A stretch of DNA of 64,000 bases, from assembly GCA_029961685.1 (NCBI GenBank), contig JARWKL010000009.1, positions 23,617,237 through 23,681,236 of the forward strand. The letters run 5' to 3'. The notes under the pieces were generated by a model, which saw nothing but the letters and a program-made list of their open reading frames with translations, was not told the DNA's origin and searched no databases. The DNA comes from Aristolochia californica. Its lineage: Eukaryota; Streptophyta; Magnoliopsida; Piperales; Aristolochiaceae. Both the position numbers and the translations under genes were made by a program. Positions 43,189-53,624 of this stretch are shown piece after piece (the stretch's first letter is position 1; each line of letters opens with the position of its first letter).

Positions 43189-44806
43189 TGATGTAGAATT
43201 TTAGTTACATCGGCTTTAATACCTCGCAAGCGTACGAATCGTTCATGTAATCTAGCAGTAAGCGAGGGTCATATCCACAGGGAGGATTGAATTTTGTGTA
43301 TTTTTCAGTCAACTAGCCTAACCAAATATGATGAATTAATCTGAACTAAACACTAATTATATCCTAAAGTATCAAGCAATAATTTAATTAACTACTTCCT
43401 AAATTATCAAGCAATAATTTAATTAACTACTTGCACAACAGGAAACGTCAACTCTGGATTTTATCGTGATTCGTGCCTCTCTCGAGCGCCACGTAACCAC
43501 GAATCCGGATTCTCAATCCTTGCGTCTAGCCCCTCTCGGGCGCCTAGAGTTAATGACAAAGATCGGATTACAATAGAATGCAAAGAATCAATTTCCTATT
43601 GTGATGATGCTAAAATTATCAACTTTGGATTTTATCGTGATTCGTGCCTCTCTCGAGCGCCACGTAACCACGAATCCGGATTCTCAATCCTTACATCTAG
43701 CCCCTCTCGGGCGCCTAGAGTTAAAGACAGAAATCAGATTAAAATACCAAAATCCAACCTCAATTATAATACCCTAATTAGCTAATTTAATCAAATATCA
43801 AGAAAAAAAATCTTAAATAAACCTTAATTATCAAATCAGATTCAATTAACATTCAAAACCTAAGTTCAAACTATATGAAAAATTAAATTCAATAATGATG
43901 AATTACTCCCCTTCTTCCTCCTTTCGCTCGGGCAGCAACTCGTTCTCACGGGTGCTGCAATTTCTGGAAATTGGTGGCGTCGGGTAGCAATAGTGAGTGG
44001 CCGGAGGTCGAGACGACGCCGGCGACGACGGTTAGAAGCCGACGGACGGAGGTAACGTTCGGCGAAGAGCGAAATAGAGCTGACGTTCTCTAACTGGCTC
44101 TCTCGAGTCTCGGTTGGAGTCGGAATGGCTCCGGGACTGGTCGGAATATGTAAATGACGCCGGAGGATGGTCGAAAAGCGGAGTTGGCACCGGAGAAGCC
44201 CTCTCGGATCACTTCTCGGCCTGGCGAGCGACGACTGTAGAACTCACCTCGACGGAGACTCTCTCGAGCTCTCCTCGGGTTTGTTCTCGGTTGCTGGACG
44301 ACAGTGGACAGCGGTGGACGACGGTGGCGCGACGGAAGGTATTGGCCCGGCGAACGACGGTGGGGAACTCCTCTCGGGTCCTCCCCTGTTTTCGGTCAAA
44401 AAACCTCTGTTTTGGTTTCCGTTTTTCTTTCTCTTCACGCTGCCTTCCTCCTCTCGTTCGACGCTTCTCTCCTTTAAATAGGATTTTTCTTATTTTAAAA
44501 CGATTTGCCCTAGAAATTACCTCCATTTCACTAAGGGCATTTTGGTAAATATCTTCTTCTCCACCCAAATTCTCTTGAAATTCCATAATTGAATCTATAA
44601 AAAGCATTTCAGGAAGAAATAAGACTAAAAAAAATAATGAAATATAATTCAGGAGAGAGAAATATGCAATATCGACATTGATTAATGCCAAATTCAATAA
44701 ATGCTCATTTCATTTGAAAACCGATAAGTAACCACCTATAACGCAATTATAAAGGTTATTCTATTATAATTAACCTAGTTCTCATGTCAGAATATGGCAT
44801 CTATCA
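43189..44806 (-). mobile_element. Solo LTR inserted between RT and RNase H of gypsy-A
   Basis: It has exact AAAAT duplications at 43184-43188 and 44807-44811, and ends TGATGTAG..GGCATCTATCA. The minus-strand reading begins TGATAGATGCC and ends in a cytosine-rich CCCTGTGGATATGACCC region with a CGCTTGCGAGG word, typical of Tat/Athila-type gypsy LTRs. There is no primer-binding site or internal region. Tandem repeats lie inside: a unit of about 120 bp at 43450-43570 recurs at 43621-43740, and a 28-bp unit (ATCAAGCAATAATTTAATTA..) repeats at 43370-43430. The frames at 44114-44697 are chance frames in GC-rich LTR text. Confidence 0.7.
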
Positions 44807-45540
44807 AAAATCATGTAGTTGTAACACGGGGGCTTCGGCCAAAGTTTGTTTAAGGGATTGGAAGACTTGTTCCGTGACATCATTCCATTGGAAGGCATTG
44901 CGCTTGAGGAGATTGGTTAATGGGGCTGATAGTGGCACATAATTGTGGATGAATTTTTTGTAATAACCTGCTAATCCCAAAAATGCCCGTAATGCTGAAA
45001 TAGTTCTCGGCTGTGGGCACTGGATGATAGTAGAGATTTTTTCCAGATCTACTGTGACCCCTATGGAGGTAATGACATGCCCTGGGTAGGATACTTGAAT
45101 GCTCCCAAATGAACACTTGGAGAGTTTTAAATAAAGATGATGGGTTCTTATGAGTGTGAACACCACCCACAGATGTTGTAAATGTTGCTCCCATGACTTA
45201 CTGTAGATCAAGATATCATAAAAAAATACAACCACAAATTTTCTGAGATAAGTGCTAAATACCTTGTTCATAAGTACTTGGAATGTTGAGGGAGCAACAG
45301 ACAGTCCGAACGGCATGACAATAAACTCAAAATGGCCATGATGAGTACGAAAAGCTGTTTTTGGTATATTAGGAGGATACATTCATACCTTGTGATACCT
45401 CGAACGCAAGTCCAACTTGGTGAAAAGTTGAGCTCCATGTAGTTCATCTAATAATTCATCCACTACTGGGATAGGAAATTTATCCTTGACTGTCTTGGCA
45501 TTTAGTTCCTGGTAGTCCACACAAAATCTCCAAGTATTAT
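44807..45540 (-). pseudogene. Gypsy-A reverse transcriptase, fragment 2 of 4
   Basis: On the minus strand, RT proceeds through FCVDYQELNAKTVKDKFPIP, VVDELLDELHGAQLFTKLDL (45520-45400), a frameshift or stop at about 45383, then KTAFRTHHGHFEFIVMPFGL, NAPSTFQ-like VAPSTFQVLMNKVF, and the catalytic box, where FFDD has become FFYD (FFYDILIYSKSWEQHL). It ends LRAFLGLAGYYKKFIHNY and PVLQLHDF, where the solo LTR is inserted. The mutated catalytic Asp means it is inactive. Confidence 0.9.
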
Positions 45541-45968
45541 TGTTACGGTCCCGGATCTGACACGTGGATTCTTTGGGAGGATCTGGAGTCTGCCACGGGT
45601 TACGGGTCTTCCAAGCTTTACCGTAGGGGTAGTAGGAAGACATGGGGAAGATGAAAACGAAGATCAAGCCAAAGGGAAGCTTGAAAACCCTAGAGCTCGT
45701 TGAGGAGAACTCTAAGCCTCTTTACGCTAGATTTAACCTAATTCTTAATACTTCAATGCTTTCCTTTTCTCATTACTCTTACCCCTTAAATAGGGTTCAC
45801 CCTGTTAGGGTTTAATAAAATATTACAGAAATATCCCTATGAATAAAATATTCGTAAAATATCCCTATTAATAAATAATTCCAAAAATACCCCTATGACC
45901 TAAAACTGAAATAAAATAAAGTAAATTAAAGAAAACACTAAAATAATAATGTTATTGCGTGCATAACA
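45541..45968 (-). repeat. 3' LTR of capture element 3
   Basis: 428 bp, plus-strand TGTTACGGTCCCGGATCTG to GCGTGCATAACA. It differs from the mate by only a few visible substitutions (for example CACGTGG against CACATGG). Same family as 9102-9456. Confidence 0.92.
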
Positions 45969-45998
45969 TTACACCCCCCTTGGAAGACGAGCTTGTCC

Positions 45999-46397
45999 TC
46001 AAGCTCGGAAGTAGTGTCTGTATGCCGACGTCTTCACTGGTGCTGAAGTAGCATCTGCGATAGCTATGACGCCCCCTCCGTTTGCACACTTTTTTTTTTT
46101 TTGGGGGCCGGTCCGAGTTAACCTGGGTTGACTCGGTTCAGGAACCCGGTCCGGTGCACGACTCAGCTTCGTGCGCTGATGAAATTTTCCTAACTTAGGA
46201 AAATTTGAATTGAACCATCTTCTTCCTCCTCTCCTTCGGCGGAAATGTCGTCGACGCTTCTTCGGAAATCGAAATCCGGCGTTATCCTCCTGCCGATCCC
46301 GAAAATGGCGGCCGTCGGTAAGTGCCGAAACCTTGTCGACAGCTGCTCCTTCCCTCAGGGCGCCGACGAAGGCGGGCGACGGTCGTCTTCCGTCCAC
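45999..46397 (-). pseudogene. Open frame of 132 codons in the payload of capture element 3, unidentified
   Basis: The frame is GC-rich and Arg-rich (KRRRHFRRRRGGRRWF). It crosses the A-run and ends in the gypsy tail. The plus strand of the same stretch begins MSSTLLRKSKSGVILLPIPK at 46245, which also looks plausible, so the true coding strand is undecided. No family was recognised. Confidence 0.3.
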
Positions 46398-47053
46398 ACG
46401 GCTCCGAACAGGGCTCTGTTCTGCCGAGAGGTGGATTGAGTGTGGGAGGTGGTGGCCGGAAGTCGAATCCCACCGGAGTTGTGTATGACGGCGCCAACGG
46501 AGTCGCCTTCGTGTCCGGTGGTGAAGAGCAGCCGTTTTGGGCGTCGCCGCCTGGTAATTTTCCGAGACCGAGGGCTCTCGGAAACATACCCCTGTCGGAA
46601 GAATGGCCGGAAGACACCGGGCTGGCCGTGGGGAGGGGTTTTGGGAGGTGGAACCCCCACCTTTGATTACCGACGGGAAAATTTTCCCCTTGATTACTGA
46701 CAGGAAATTTTTCCACTCCCGTGCGGAACAAAATTTTTTTCCCTTCCGTGCGTAACCGACTATGGCTGCCTGCTTGGCTTGCCATGAGCAAGGGAGGACT
46801 GATTTATGTTGATTTTCTGCGTCCGCCTCTCGAGACGAAATTTTTTATTTTTCCGGCCATAGGCCGTTCTGCCCGTCCGAGATAGAGAATTGAGGTCGTA
46901 TGACCTGTTTTGCTGCAACAACGAGTTTCTCCTTTCCATAACGCTCAATGGAAGCATCTAACCGTGCTCGTATTTCCTCCAATTCCTTACCCATAGCAAT
47001 CCATCTTTCTTGGGATATAGAATAACCCATTGTGTTCCCGCTCTGATACCAGT

Positions 47054-47480
47054 TGTTACGGTCCTGGATCTGACACATGGATTCTTTGGGAGGATCTGGA
47101 GTCTGCCACGGGTTACGGGTCTTCCAAGCTTTACCGTAGGGGTAGTAGGAAGACATGGGGAAGATGAAAACGAAGATCAAGCCAAAGGGAAGCTTGAAAA
47201 CCCTAGAGCTCGTTGAGGAGAACTCTAAGCCTCTTTACGCTAGATTTAACCTAATTCTTAATACTTCAATGCTTTCCTTTCTCATTACTCTTACCCCTTA
47301 AATAGGGTTCACCCTGTTAGGGTTTAATAAAATATTACAGAAATATCCCTATGAATAAAATATTCGTAAAATATCCCTATTAATAAATAATTCCAAAAAT
47401 ACCCCTATGACCTAAAACTGAAATAAAATAAAGTAAATTAAAGAAAACACTAAAATAATAATGTTATTGCGTGCATAACA
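47054..47480 (-). repeat. 5' LTR of capture element 3
   Basis: 427 bp, TGTTACGGTCCTGGATCTG to GCGTGCATAACA, directly after the primer-binding-site complement. Followed by the ATTAT target duplication. Confidence 0.92.
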
Positions 47481-47485
47481 ATTAT

Positions 47486-48896
47486 CTTGTTTCTTGACCA
47501 ATAGCAGGGGAAATGAGATAGGAGATGTACTGTGTCGGATGAGACCCTGCTCCAGCATGAGGTGACATTGGCGTTCAATTTCATCCTTTTGAATTTGGGA
47601 GTATTGGTATGGGCGTACTACCACCACCTTTGATCCCGTCTTCAAACAAATTATGTGGTCACATTGGCGCCATGGGGGAAGAGAGACTGGTTCCTGAAAG
47701 ATGTCGGTAAATTCCACTAGTAAATTCTCTAGAGTAGTAGGTTGCTGCTGAAGGGCATGGAGCAGTGAAGGATTCTAAACTTGGCGACCCTGTACGGTGA
47801 CCTTTTTGCCCTCCAATTCAAAGGACATGGTTAACGCAGCAAAATCCCATAGGATAGGTCCCAAAATTTGTAGCCACTTAATTCCCAATACCATATCAAA
47901 CCCAGCGAGTGGAATAATAAGAAACTCTGCTGAAAATGTGTTACCTGCAATGGAGAACATAATGGGCTGGCTGGTTCCATACCTGGGAACTTTGTCTCCA
48001 TTAGCCACTGAGACTGAAGCTATTGGCTGAGGTTGGATGGGACGTTGTAAATATTTGGCAGTGTTGAAACTCAAAAAATTATGAGTGCTGCCCGAGTCCA
48101 CCAAATTGAGTAGCAGTTGCTCACTGATTGAGGCACACACTTGCATCGTAGTAGTGGACTGGAGACCTGTAATGGCGTGGAGGGAAATTTCTGGTTCCTC
48201 CACTTGTGGCTCTTCTTCCTCTAGAACTTCTTCCCCTTCATCAGTAACTTCCAACCAGAATAATTTCTTGCATATATGCCTAAATGTATACTTTTCATCA
48301 CAATTACAGCATAATCCCTTGGACCACTGGGTTGCTACTAGCTGCAGGTCCAAACCTCCTCTGGCAAGCATGTTTAAAATGTAGCTGATCCTGAGTGGAA
48401 TGGACATTTCGGTACTGATGGAACCACATGAGCGCTTCATCGAGCAGGTGGTAGGCGGCCAGTGTGACCTTGTCCACATCCACCGTTTGTTGATGATAGA
48501 AAAATTGCTCATATTTCATGAACCAAAGTAAAGGATCTTTAGATCCATCATATGTAGGAAAGTTGAGTTTAAAGTACCTAGGAACCGTAGTTGGTCCCTG
48601 TGCGTGAGCAGCCATGGGAACAGGTTGTTGGCGCAGTGGTGGGTGGTGGAGGTGTGAAGTGTGGGTGATGTGCTGCCAGTGGTTGAAAGTTGGTAGCTGG
48701 TGGAGGCGCTGGTGATTGAAGTGCAGCAAGCTGGTGGATGACGGGTTGGAGAGAAGATTCCAGTGTGTGCAATGTATTATGGATGTTAGTAATTTCAGCA
48801 CCTTGATGCGTGGACCTTTGTTGAAGATCTGAAAGCACTTGACGTATGTCCTCTGGAGAAGAGGAGTCGCCGAGGGTGGACCTGTCTGATACCACG
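47486..48896 (-). pseudogene. Gypsy-A gag, protease and RT N-terminus, fragment 1 of 4
   Basis: Minus-strand order: gag start (EDLKNVVSDRSTLGDSSSP, 48910-48850), a linker with FTPPPPTTAPTT, the gag core PRYFKLNFPTYDGSKDPLLW and LAAYHLLDEALMWFH (48570-48400). A deletion near 48330 removes the second half of gag. Next are a zinc knuckle variant CCNCDEKYTFRHIC (48310-48270), EISLHAITGLQ, protease with LVDSGSTHNFLS (48105-48070) and VLGIKWLQILGPILWDF. The RT N-terminus follows (KTGSKVVVVRPYQYSQIQKDE, 47640-47580; PISFPLLLVKKQDN), ending where capture element 3 is inserted. Frameshifts separate gag, protease and RT. Confidence 0.9.
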
Positions 48897-49290
48897 TTTT
48901 TAAGATCCTCACGAGCCATGGATCTTGTCACCCTCCTCTCTTCTCTTCCTTCCATTGTTTTGCTTGACGTAGGGGTAGATTGATGAAGTGATGTAAGAGA
49001 AATTCGGAAAGGGGGAATTGAGGAAAAAGGGAAGAGCTTGAAGGAGCTCTCGACCTTTACTCTAAATTACTCTAAGATAATTTTCTAATTCAATCGCTAC
49101 CTTCATTAACCTAGCCGTCCCCTTAAATAGGGTTGAGGACGCCAAATACAATTCAGACCCTTGGGTCACTGATTCAAGCCAAATAAATTCTAAACCAAAC
49201 CAAACCAAAATCAATTAAATGAAAATTGAAAACCACATTAATTAATTCCTACGCCTGCTGGTAACTTGTGATGCTATTGAGTCCATAACA
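48897..49290 (-). repeat. 5' LTR of gypsy-A
   Basis: 394 bp on the plus strand from TTTTTAAGATCCTCACG (TG decayed) to GAGTCCATAACA. The complement of a primer-binding site (CTGATACCACG, about 48886-48896) adjoins it. It interrupts the gag of gypsy-B after KKLNKAEMEER. The 3' LTR is not in the window. Confidence 0.8.
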
Positions 49291-50257
49291 CCTTCTTTCC
49301 TCCATCTCTGCTTTGTTGAGTTTCTTGATGAATGTTGGTTGAGAAGGATTCAGTTTAGGACCTTGAGGAGTACTCCAACCAACGGTGTTGCACCATGGTG
49401 GTGCTGTGTTATGGGTGGCAGCTGTCGGTTTGCCTCCCTGCCGTGGAGGTCTTCATGTCTGGAATCTTTGCTTGGCCTCTAGTGCTCTGGCTAAATTCAT
49501 TGCTCTAGCCAAATCCGTAGGAGCAAGGAGCTCCACTTCTAGGCGGAGGGCCTCTATCAAGCCGGCTGTAAACAAGCTAACTTGCTGGTCCACCCTTACT
49601 ACTTTGCTGGCCCTGGCAAATTTCTCTTGGAAGGATTTTTGGTATTGTTCGACCGTGTTGGTTTGGCATAGCAACACCAAGTCCCCCAGGGGATTGTTTT
49701 GGGCCGGTGGTCCAAACCGTATGGAGCACAAATCCTTGAATTCCGGCCAATTTAAATTTGGATACTCCAATTCTAATTGATGGCCCCATAGCTGCGCATC
49801 GTCGAGCATGTGGAAGGTGGCCAATCCGACTTTGTCACTATTAGTAGTGCGTAGGTGACAAAAAAACTTCTCACACTGTAGAGCCATATCAGCGGGTGTT
49901 CCGATCCATTAAAAATTGGGAATTCCAATTTGTGCCCCCCTGGCACTGGAGGCATTGTGCATCTGGCATACTGGTGCCCTTGTCTAGGTGCAGGGCTCCT
50001 TTCCCCATCCCGTGGGTTGGAGCTTCTTACCCCAATCATATCATATAGCCTCTGAGATAAATTTTCGATTTGTACATATACCTATTGGGCGACCCTACTA
50101 TCCAGCAGTGTAACCAAACACTCTTCGGATTCTTCTTGCCTTGCTGCTGCTCTGGCATCACTCTGTTCTCTCTCAGCATGTAGCATTTCTTTGATACTTT
50201 CTAGCAACTTGGCAGTGTTGGATGATTCTCCCATACTGATATGCTCTGATACCAACA
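49291..50257 (-). pseudogene. Gypsy-B gag
   Basis: Minus strand: gag N-terminus RDHNMLVSEHISMGESSN (50270-50215), a coiled-coil-like Glu/Arg/Ala segment, HKLEFPIFNGSEHPLIWLY (49935-49880), then after a frameshift FHMLDDAQLWGHQLELEYPN, RFGPPAQNNPLGDLVLLCQT, EQYQKSFQEKFARASKVVRV, DQQVSLFTAGLIEALRLEVE and RAMNLARALEAKQRFQ (49820-49455), and a linker to KKLNKAEMEER at about 49300. Retrotransposon gag forms the particle that packages element RNA. It has one clear frameshift near 49880 and few stops. The zinc knuckle and all of pol were separated by the gypsy-A insertion and are missing. Confidence 0.88.
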
Positions 50258-50732
50258 TGTTATGGTCTCTGACCATGGACCGAGTGATTAGAAGATGGAA
50301 ATGTTTTCTTGTGAATCGAGGGCCGAACTAGGAAGCCGAGATCTTTCTGGCCTACCTATGGTGGCAGTTTTGTGAGGAACAACGAAATAGAGACAGAAGG
50401 GCAAACATGAGGGAGGAGAGGGCAATCAGACTCGTCAAAGGGAGGCTGCACCTTGGGTTCCAGGGGAACACCGACCCTGGTTCATTGAAGGATAACTAAG
50501 ACCTTTTGATTAATTTTTTGCTTGCCTTCATTCCCATTCGTGAGCTCCTTTAAAGCCTAATCATGCCAAGGCTCAAGATAGTAGTGTTTACCATAATGCC
50601 ATTGCTGGCTTACATGCTTTGAATTGCTGAAATAAGAAAACATATAATGCCTAAGTAACTTGATTGTTCCACTGAGTCACCACTCATTCACATCACCTCT
50701 GGATGACTCGTCCTGCTATGGAGTCCGTAACA
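50258..50732 (-). repeat. 5' LTR of gypsy-B
   Basis: Plus-strand TGTTATGGTCTCTGACCATG to GGAGTCCGTAACA, 475 bp, with the primer-binding-site complement GCTCTGATACCAACA at 50243-50257. It is inserted in gypsy-C between gag/protease linker residues (HAITGQKSANTM). Confidence 0.85.
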
Positions 50733-51517
50733 CATGGTGTTGGCCGACTTCTGTCCTGTAATGGCATGTAAGGAAATTTCTGGTTCGGCCTTCTTTGGCG
50801 TATCTACTGGTGGTTCCCCTTCCTTGGCCCATGCTTTCAATTCCAGCCAAAACAATCATTAACATTGGTGGCCTACTCGGTAAGGTTCATCACAATTATA
50901 GCAGAGGTTCTTCGCTCATCTGTCAGCCATTTTCATCCCTATTAATTTTCTGATATATTGGGGGTTGCTACTTTTAGAGGATGCTGCCACAATATGTCCA
51001 AGTGTAGGTTTGGGTGGTGGCACCGGTGGCCCTGTTACCAGAGGCAAAGAAGTCCTCCCCTCTTGCCACCTGGGGACACTGGTACTCCCCCCTTGCCAGC
51101 CCTTCCTCTTATTTTGAATCTATTGTTTTGCTTCTATTGCCCAAGATAAATTCATAGCTCGCACCAAATCAGTAGGTGCATGGAGTTCCACCTCAATTTA
51201 GCTCATACCAAATCAGTAGGCGCATGGATTTCCACCTCTAGTTTCAACGAATTAGTAAGCCCTGCTGTGAACAGATTTACTTGTTGGTCTCTTCGAACTA
51301 GGTGGCTAGCTCGGGCTATTTTTTTCTGAAATTGAGTCTAGTATGCTTCCACCGAACCTATCTGTCGTATCAAGACCAAGTCCCCCAAAGGGTTGCTGTA
51401 AGTTGGCAGTCCAAACCATATAGTGCATAGCTCTTTAAAATTTTCCCAATAAATGACCAAGCGGTCCAATTCCACATGATGGAACCAAAGTTGAGCTTCA
51501 TCTAGCAAGTGGAAGGC
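50733..51517 (-). pseudogene. Gypsy-C gag fragment
   Basis: Minus strand: LLDEAQLWFHHVELDRLVIY (51510-51450), FKELCTIWFGLPTYSNPLGDL, RDQQVNLFTAGLTNSLKLEV, a duplicated APTDLV region (the plus-strand text AATCAGTAGG.GCATGGA occurs at about 51165 and 51210), a zinc knuckle AKNLCYNCDEPYRVGHQC (50920-50868) and the linker EISLHAITGQ. It is cut on both sides by other elements. Confidence 0.82.
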
Positions 51518-51998
51518 TGTTATGGTCCCGGACCATTGATCTTGTGACTCAGCAAAGAGAGAGGTCGTGTAGGGGATCAGAGGCTAAACCAAGATGTCTT
51601 GATTTACCAGGATGACCTATGATGGTGAGAAAGTATTGAAAATTTAAATGGAAGAGAATGAGAAGACCAGGCTCGTCGAGGGGAGACATGTACCCTTGGG
51701 TTCATCAAGGAGAACGCCGATCATAGGGTTCAATGAAGGAGAACACCGATCCTGAATTTGGTGAAATTCTGCTTGTTTCATTCCTTTCCTTGAGCCCTTT
51801 TAGAGGCCAACCACGCTAAAGAGTTCGAATGGGCTTATTACAAAAATGCTATCGCTGGCTATAACTCTTATGCTTAACAAAGTAAAATTATAAATGTAAA
51901 ATTATAAATCCTAAGTACTTGGATGTGCTTCCATCTCAGAATTACCAACTCATCCACATCGCCTCTGTATGACTCGTCCTGCTATCGAGTCCACAACA
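51518..51998 (-). repeat. 3' LTR of gypsy-D
   Basis: Plus-strand TGTTATGGTCCCGGACC to GAGTCCACAACA, 481 bp. It is followed by the complement of a polypurine tract (TCACTCCCCCTTGGAGAAAG), which fixes it as the 3' LTR of a minus-strand element. It is inserted inside the gag of gypsy-C (FHLLDEAQLWF). Its first twelve bases equal the start of the TRIM LTR. Confidence 0.85.
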
Positions 51999-53624
51999 TC
52001 ACTCCCCCTTGGAGAAAGAGCTTGTCCTCAAGCTCGAAGGTAGGATAAACTTGTTGAAAGACATCGACCTCCTCCCATGTGGCTCCTGAGGCATCTGTGT
52101 TGGTCCACTAGACTAGTACTTCCCACCTTCCTTGGTTCTGTCTCGCACTCAAAATAGTTGTTGGAGTGAGAGAAACTCCGGCGTCCTCCACTGGAGGCAA
52201 AAATGGAATTGGAGGTTGTGCTGGTCCCTTGAAGGGCTTGAGAATGGAGACATGAAAAATATTGTGAAGCTTGGACTCTGGCGGAAGTTGTAGCTTATAT
52301 GCCACCTGGCCAACTCTTTGAATAATAGTGAAGGGCCCAAAATATTTCAGAGATAACTTGTGGCGATAGCCTGCAATTGAATGTTGATGGTACTGCTGGA
52401 GACGGACCCACGCTATATCACCTGGATTGTATTCAACATCCCTGTGCCCCTGGTCATAGTAGTCTTTAATTTGAGTTTGAGCTTTTTGTAGACGTTGGGT
52501 AGCATATTCCAGTAGTTGATCACGGTTCATAAGAGCCTGGTCAACAATCTCAACTCTAGTAGAACCCGGTACATAGGAAAGCAAATGAGGGGGATCCTGA
52601 CCATATAATATCCGAAAGAGGATCTCCTGTAAGGCCGTGGAAAGATGTATTATAGAAATACTTCGCCCAAGGAATCCATTCCACCCACCTGTTAGGACAG
52701 TCACAGACAAAACACCTTAAGTACATTTCTATGGTGCGGGTAACCACTTCCGTTTGTCTATCGGATTGAGTATGATAGGCTGAGGAAAATTTGAGTCGTG
52801 TCCCACTTAAACTTAAAAAGTCTTTCCAAAAGTTACTTGTAAAGACGACATTTCTATCACTTACAATGGATTCTGGAATGCAGTGGAGTCGAACAATATC
52901 GGCAAAGAACACTTGTGCCACGCTCGCAGCTGTATATGGATGTGTCAATGGAATAAAATGACCATATTTGGAAAATCTGTCGACCACCACAAACAGGACA
53001 GATTTCCCTGAAGCTTTGGGGAGGCCCCTCAATGAAATCCATAGAAATGTTAGACCAAACTTGTGTGGACAAAGCAAGTGGTTGAAGAACACCTGCTGGA
53101 CTTAAACTTTTGGTCTTGTTCCTTTTACAGACTTGACAAGCAGCCACATAAGTTGCAATTGTTGATTTCATACCTTCCCAATAAAAATCCTCTCGAATTC
53201 GATGTAATGTTTTTTGAAGGCCTTCATGAATGCTGTCATGATAAGTTGATAATACCACTAGCACCAACGGAGAAGAGGATAATAAGTAAATGCGTCACTT
53301 GTATAAAATGAGACTGTCCTGAAGGGACCATTTGGAAGACATTTTCCCTTCAGTGATCTGTTGAGATATACCTTTGAGTGTTGTTGTGTGCTGGACTTCC
53401 TCTCTTATTGAATCAAAACCTAGTAATTTGTTGATCCAGTGCTGTTGTGGGGATGTGGATATCCTCTAATCCAACAAATATTTCAGACTATAGTGATCCG
53501 TGCGGATGATAAAAAATCTACCCCATAAGTAAGGTCTCCAATGGCAAACCGCCTTTGCAAAGCCAATGAGTTCATGTTTGTAAGCTGGTAATTTTTCACC
53601 CTCTTCATTGTTGCCCATGTCTAC
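51999..53624 (-). pseudogene. Gypsy-D pol, 3' half (RNase H, integrase, chromodomain-like tail)
   Basis: Minus strand: RNase H remnants at 53620-53440 (YKHELIGFAKAVCHWRPYLW-like), the HHCC finger HDSIHEGLQKTLHRI..CQVCKRNK (53240-53115), integrase LFVVVDRFSKYGHFIPL, VSDRNVVFTSNFWKDFL, TEVVTRTIEMYLRCFV (53000-52710), and the integrase C-terminus ILYGQDPPHLLSYVPGST, YDQGHRDVEYNPGDIAWVRL, YRHKLSLKYFGPFTIIQRVG and LHNIFHVSILKPF (52620-52215), ending in the tail QNQGRWEVLV. Frameshifts lie near 52700, 52860 and 53000. The catalytic second Asp is now in SDRN. It is cut on its 5' side by a copia element near 53625. It is the best reference in this window for gypsy-A. Confidence 0.9.

Larger units (their letters stand above)
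45541..47480 (-). mobile_element. Young non-autonomous gypsy-type LTR element (capture element 3)
   Basis: The LTRs lie at 45541-45968 and 47054-47480 and are almost identical. ATTAT at 45536-45540 and 47481-47485 is an exact target duplication. The primer-binding site (complement of CTCTGATACCAG, 47041-47052) and polypurine tract (complement of TTACACCCCCCTTGGAAG, 45969-45986) give minus orientation. The insertion splits gypsy-A RT after VKKQDN. The 1085-bp interior keeps the leader shared with elements 1 and 2 (46440-46910) and the gypsy C-terminal tail (AIADATSAPVKTSA near 46060-46020). Between these is a GC-rich payload of unknown origin. On the minus strand a run of 13 A (complement of 46090-46102) marks the payload's 3' side, compatible with a captured poly(A) tail. 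Confidence 0.88.

Noticed and set aside
44114..44697. Overlapping frames of 104-162 codons on both strands
   Set aside because: All fall inside the solo LTR bounded by AAAAT duplications; composition is GC-rich and the products resemble no family.
41936..53092. Integrated pararetrovirus (caulimovirus) sequence
   Set aside because: The RT, integrase, LTR, primer-binding-site and target-duplication pattern is that of Ty3/gypsy LTR retrotransposons; no movement-protein or coat-protein features were seen.
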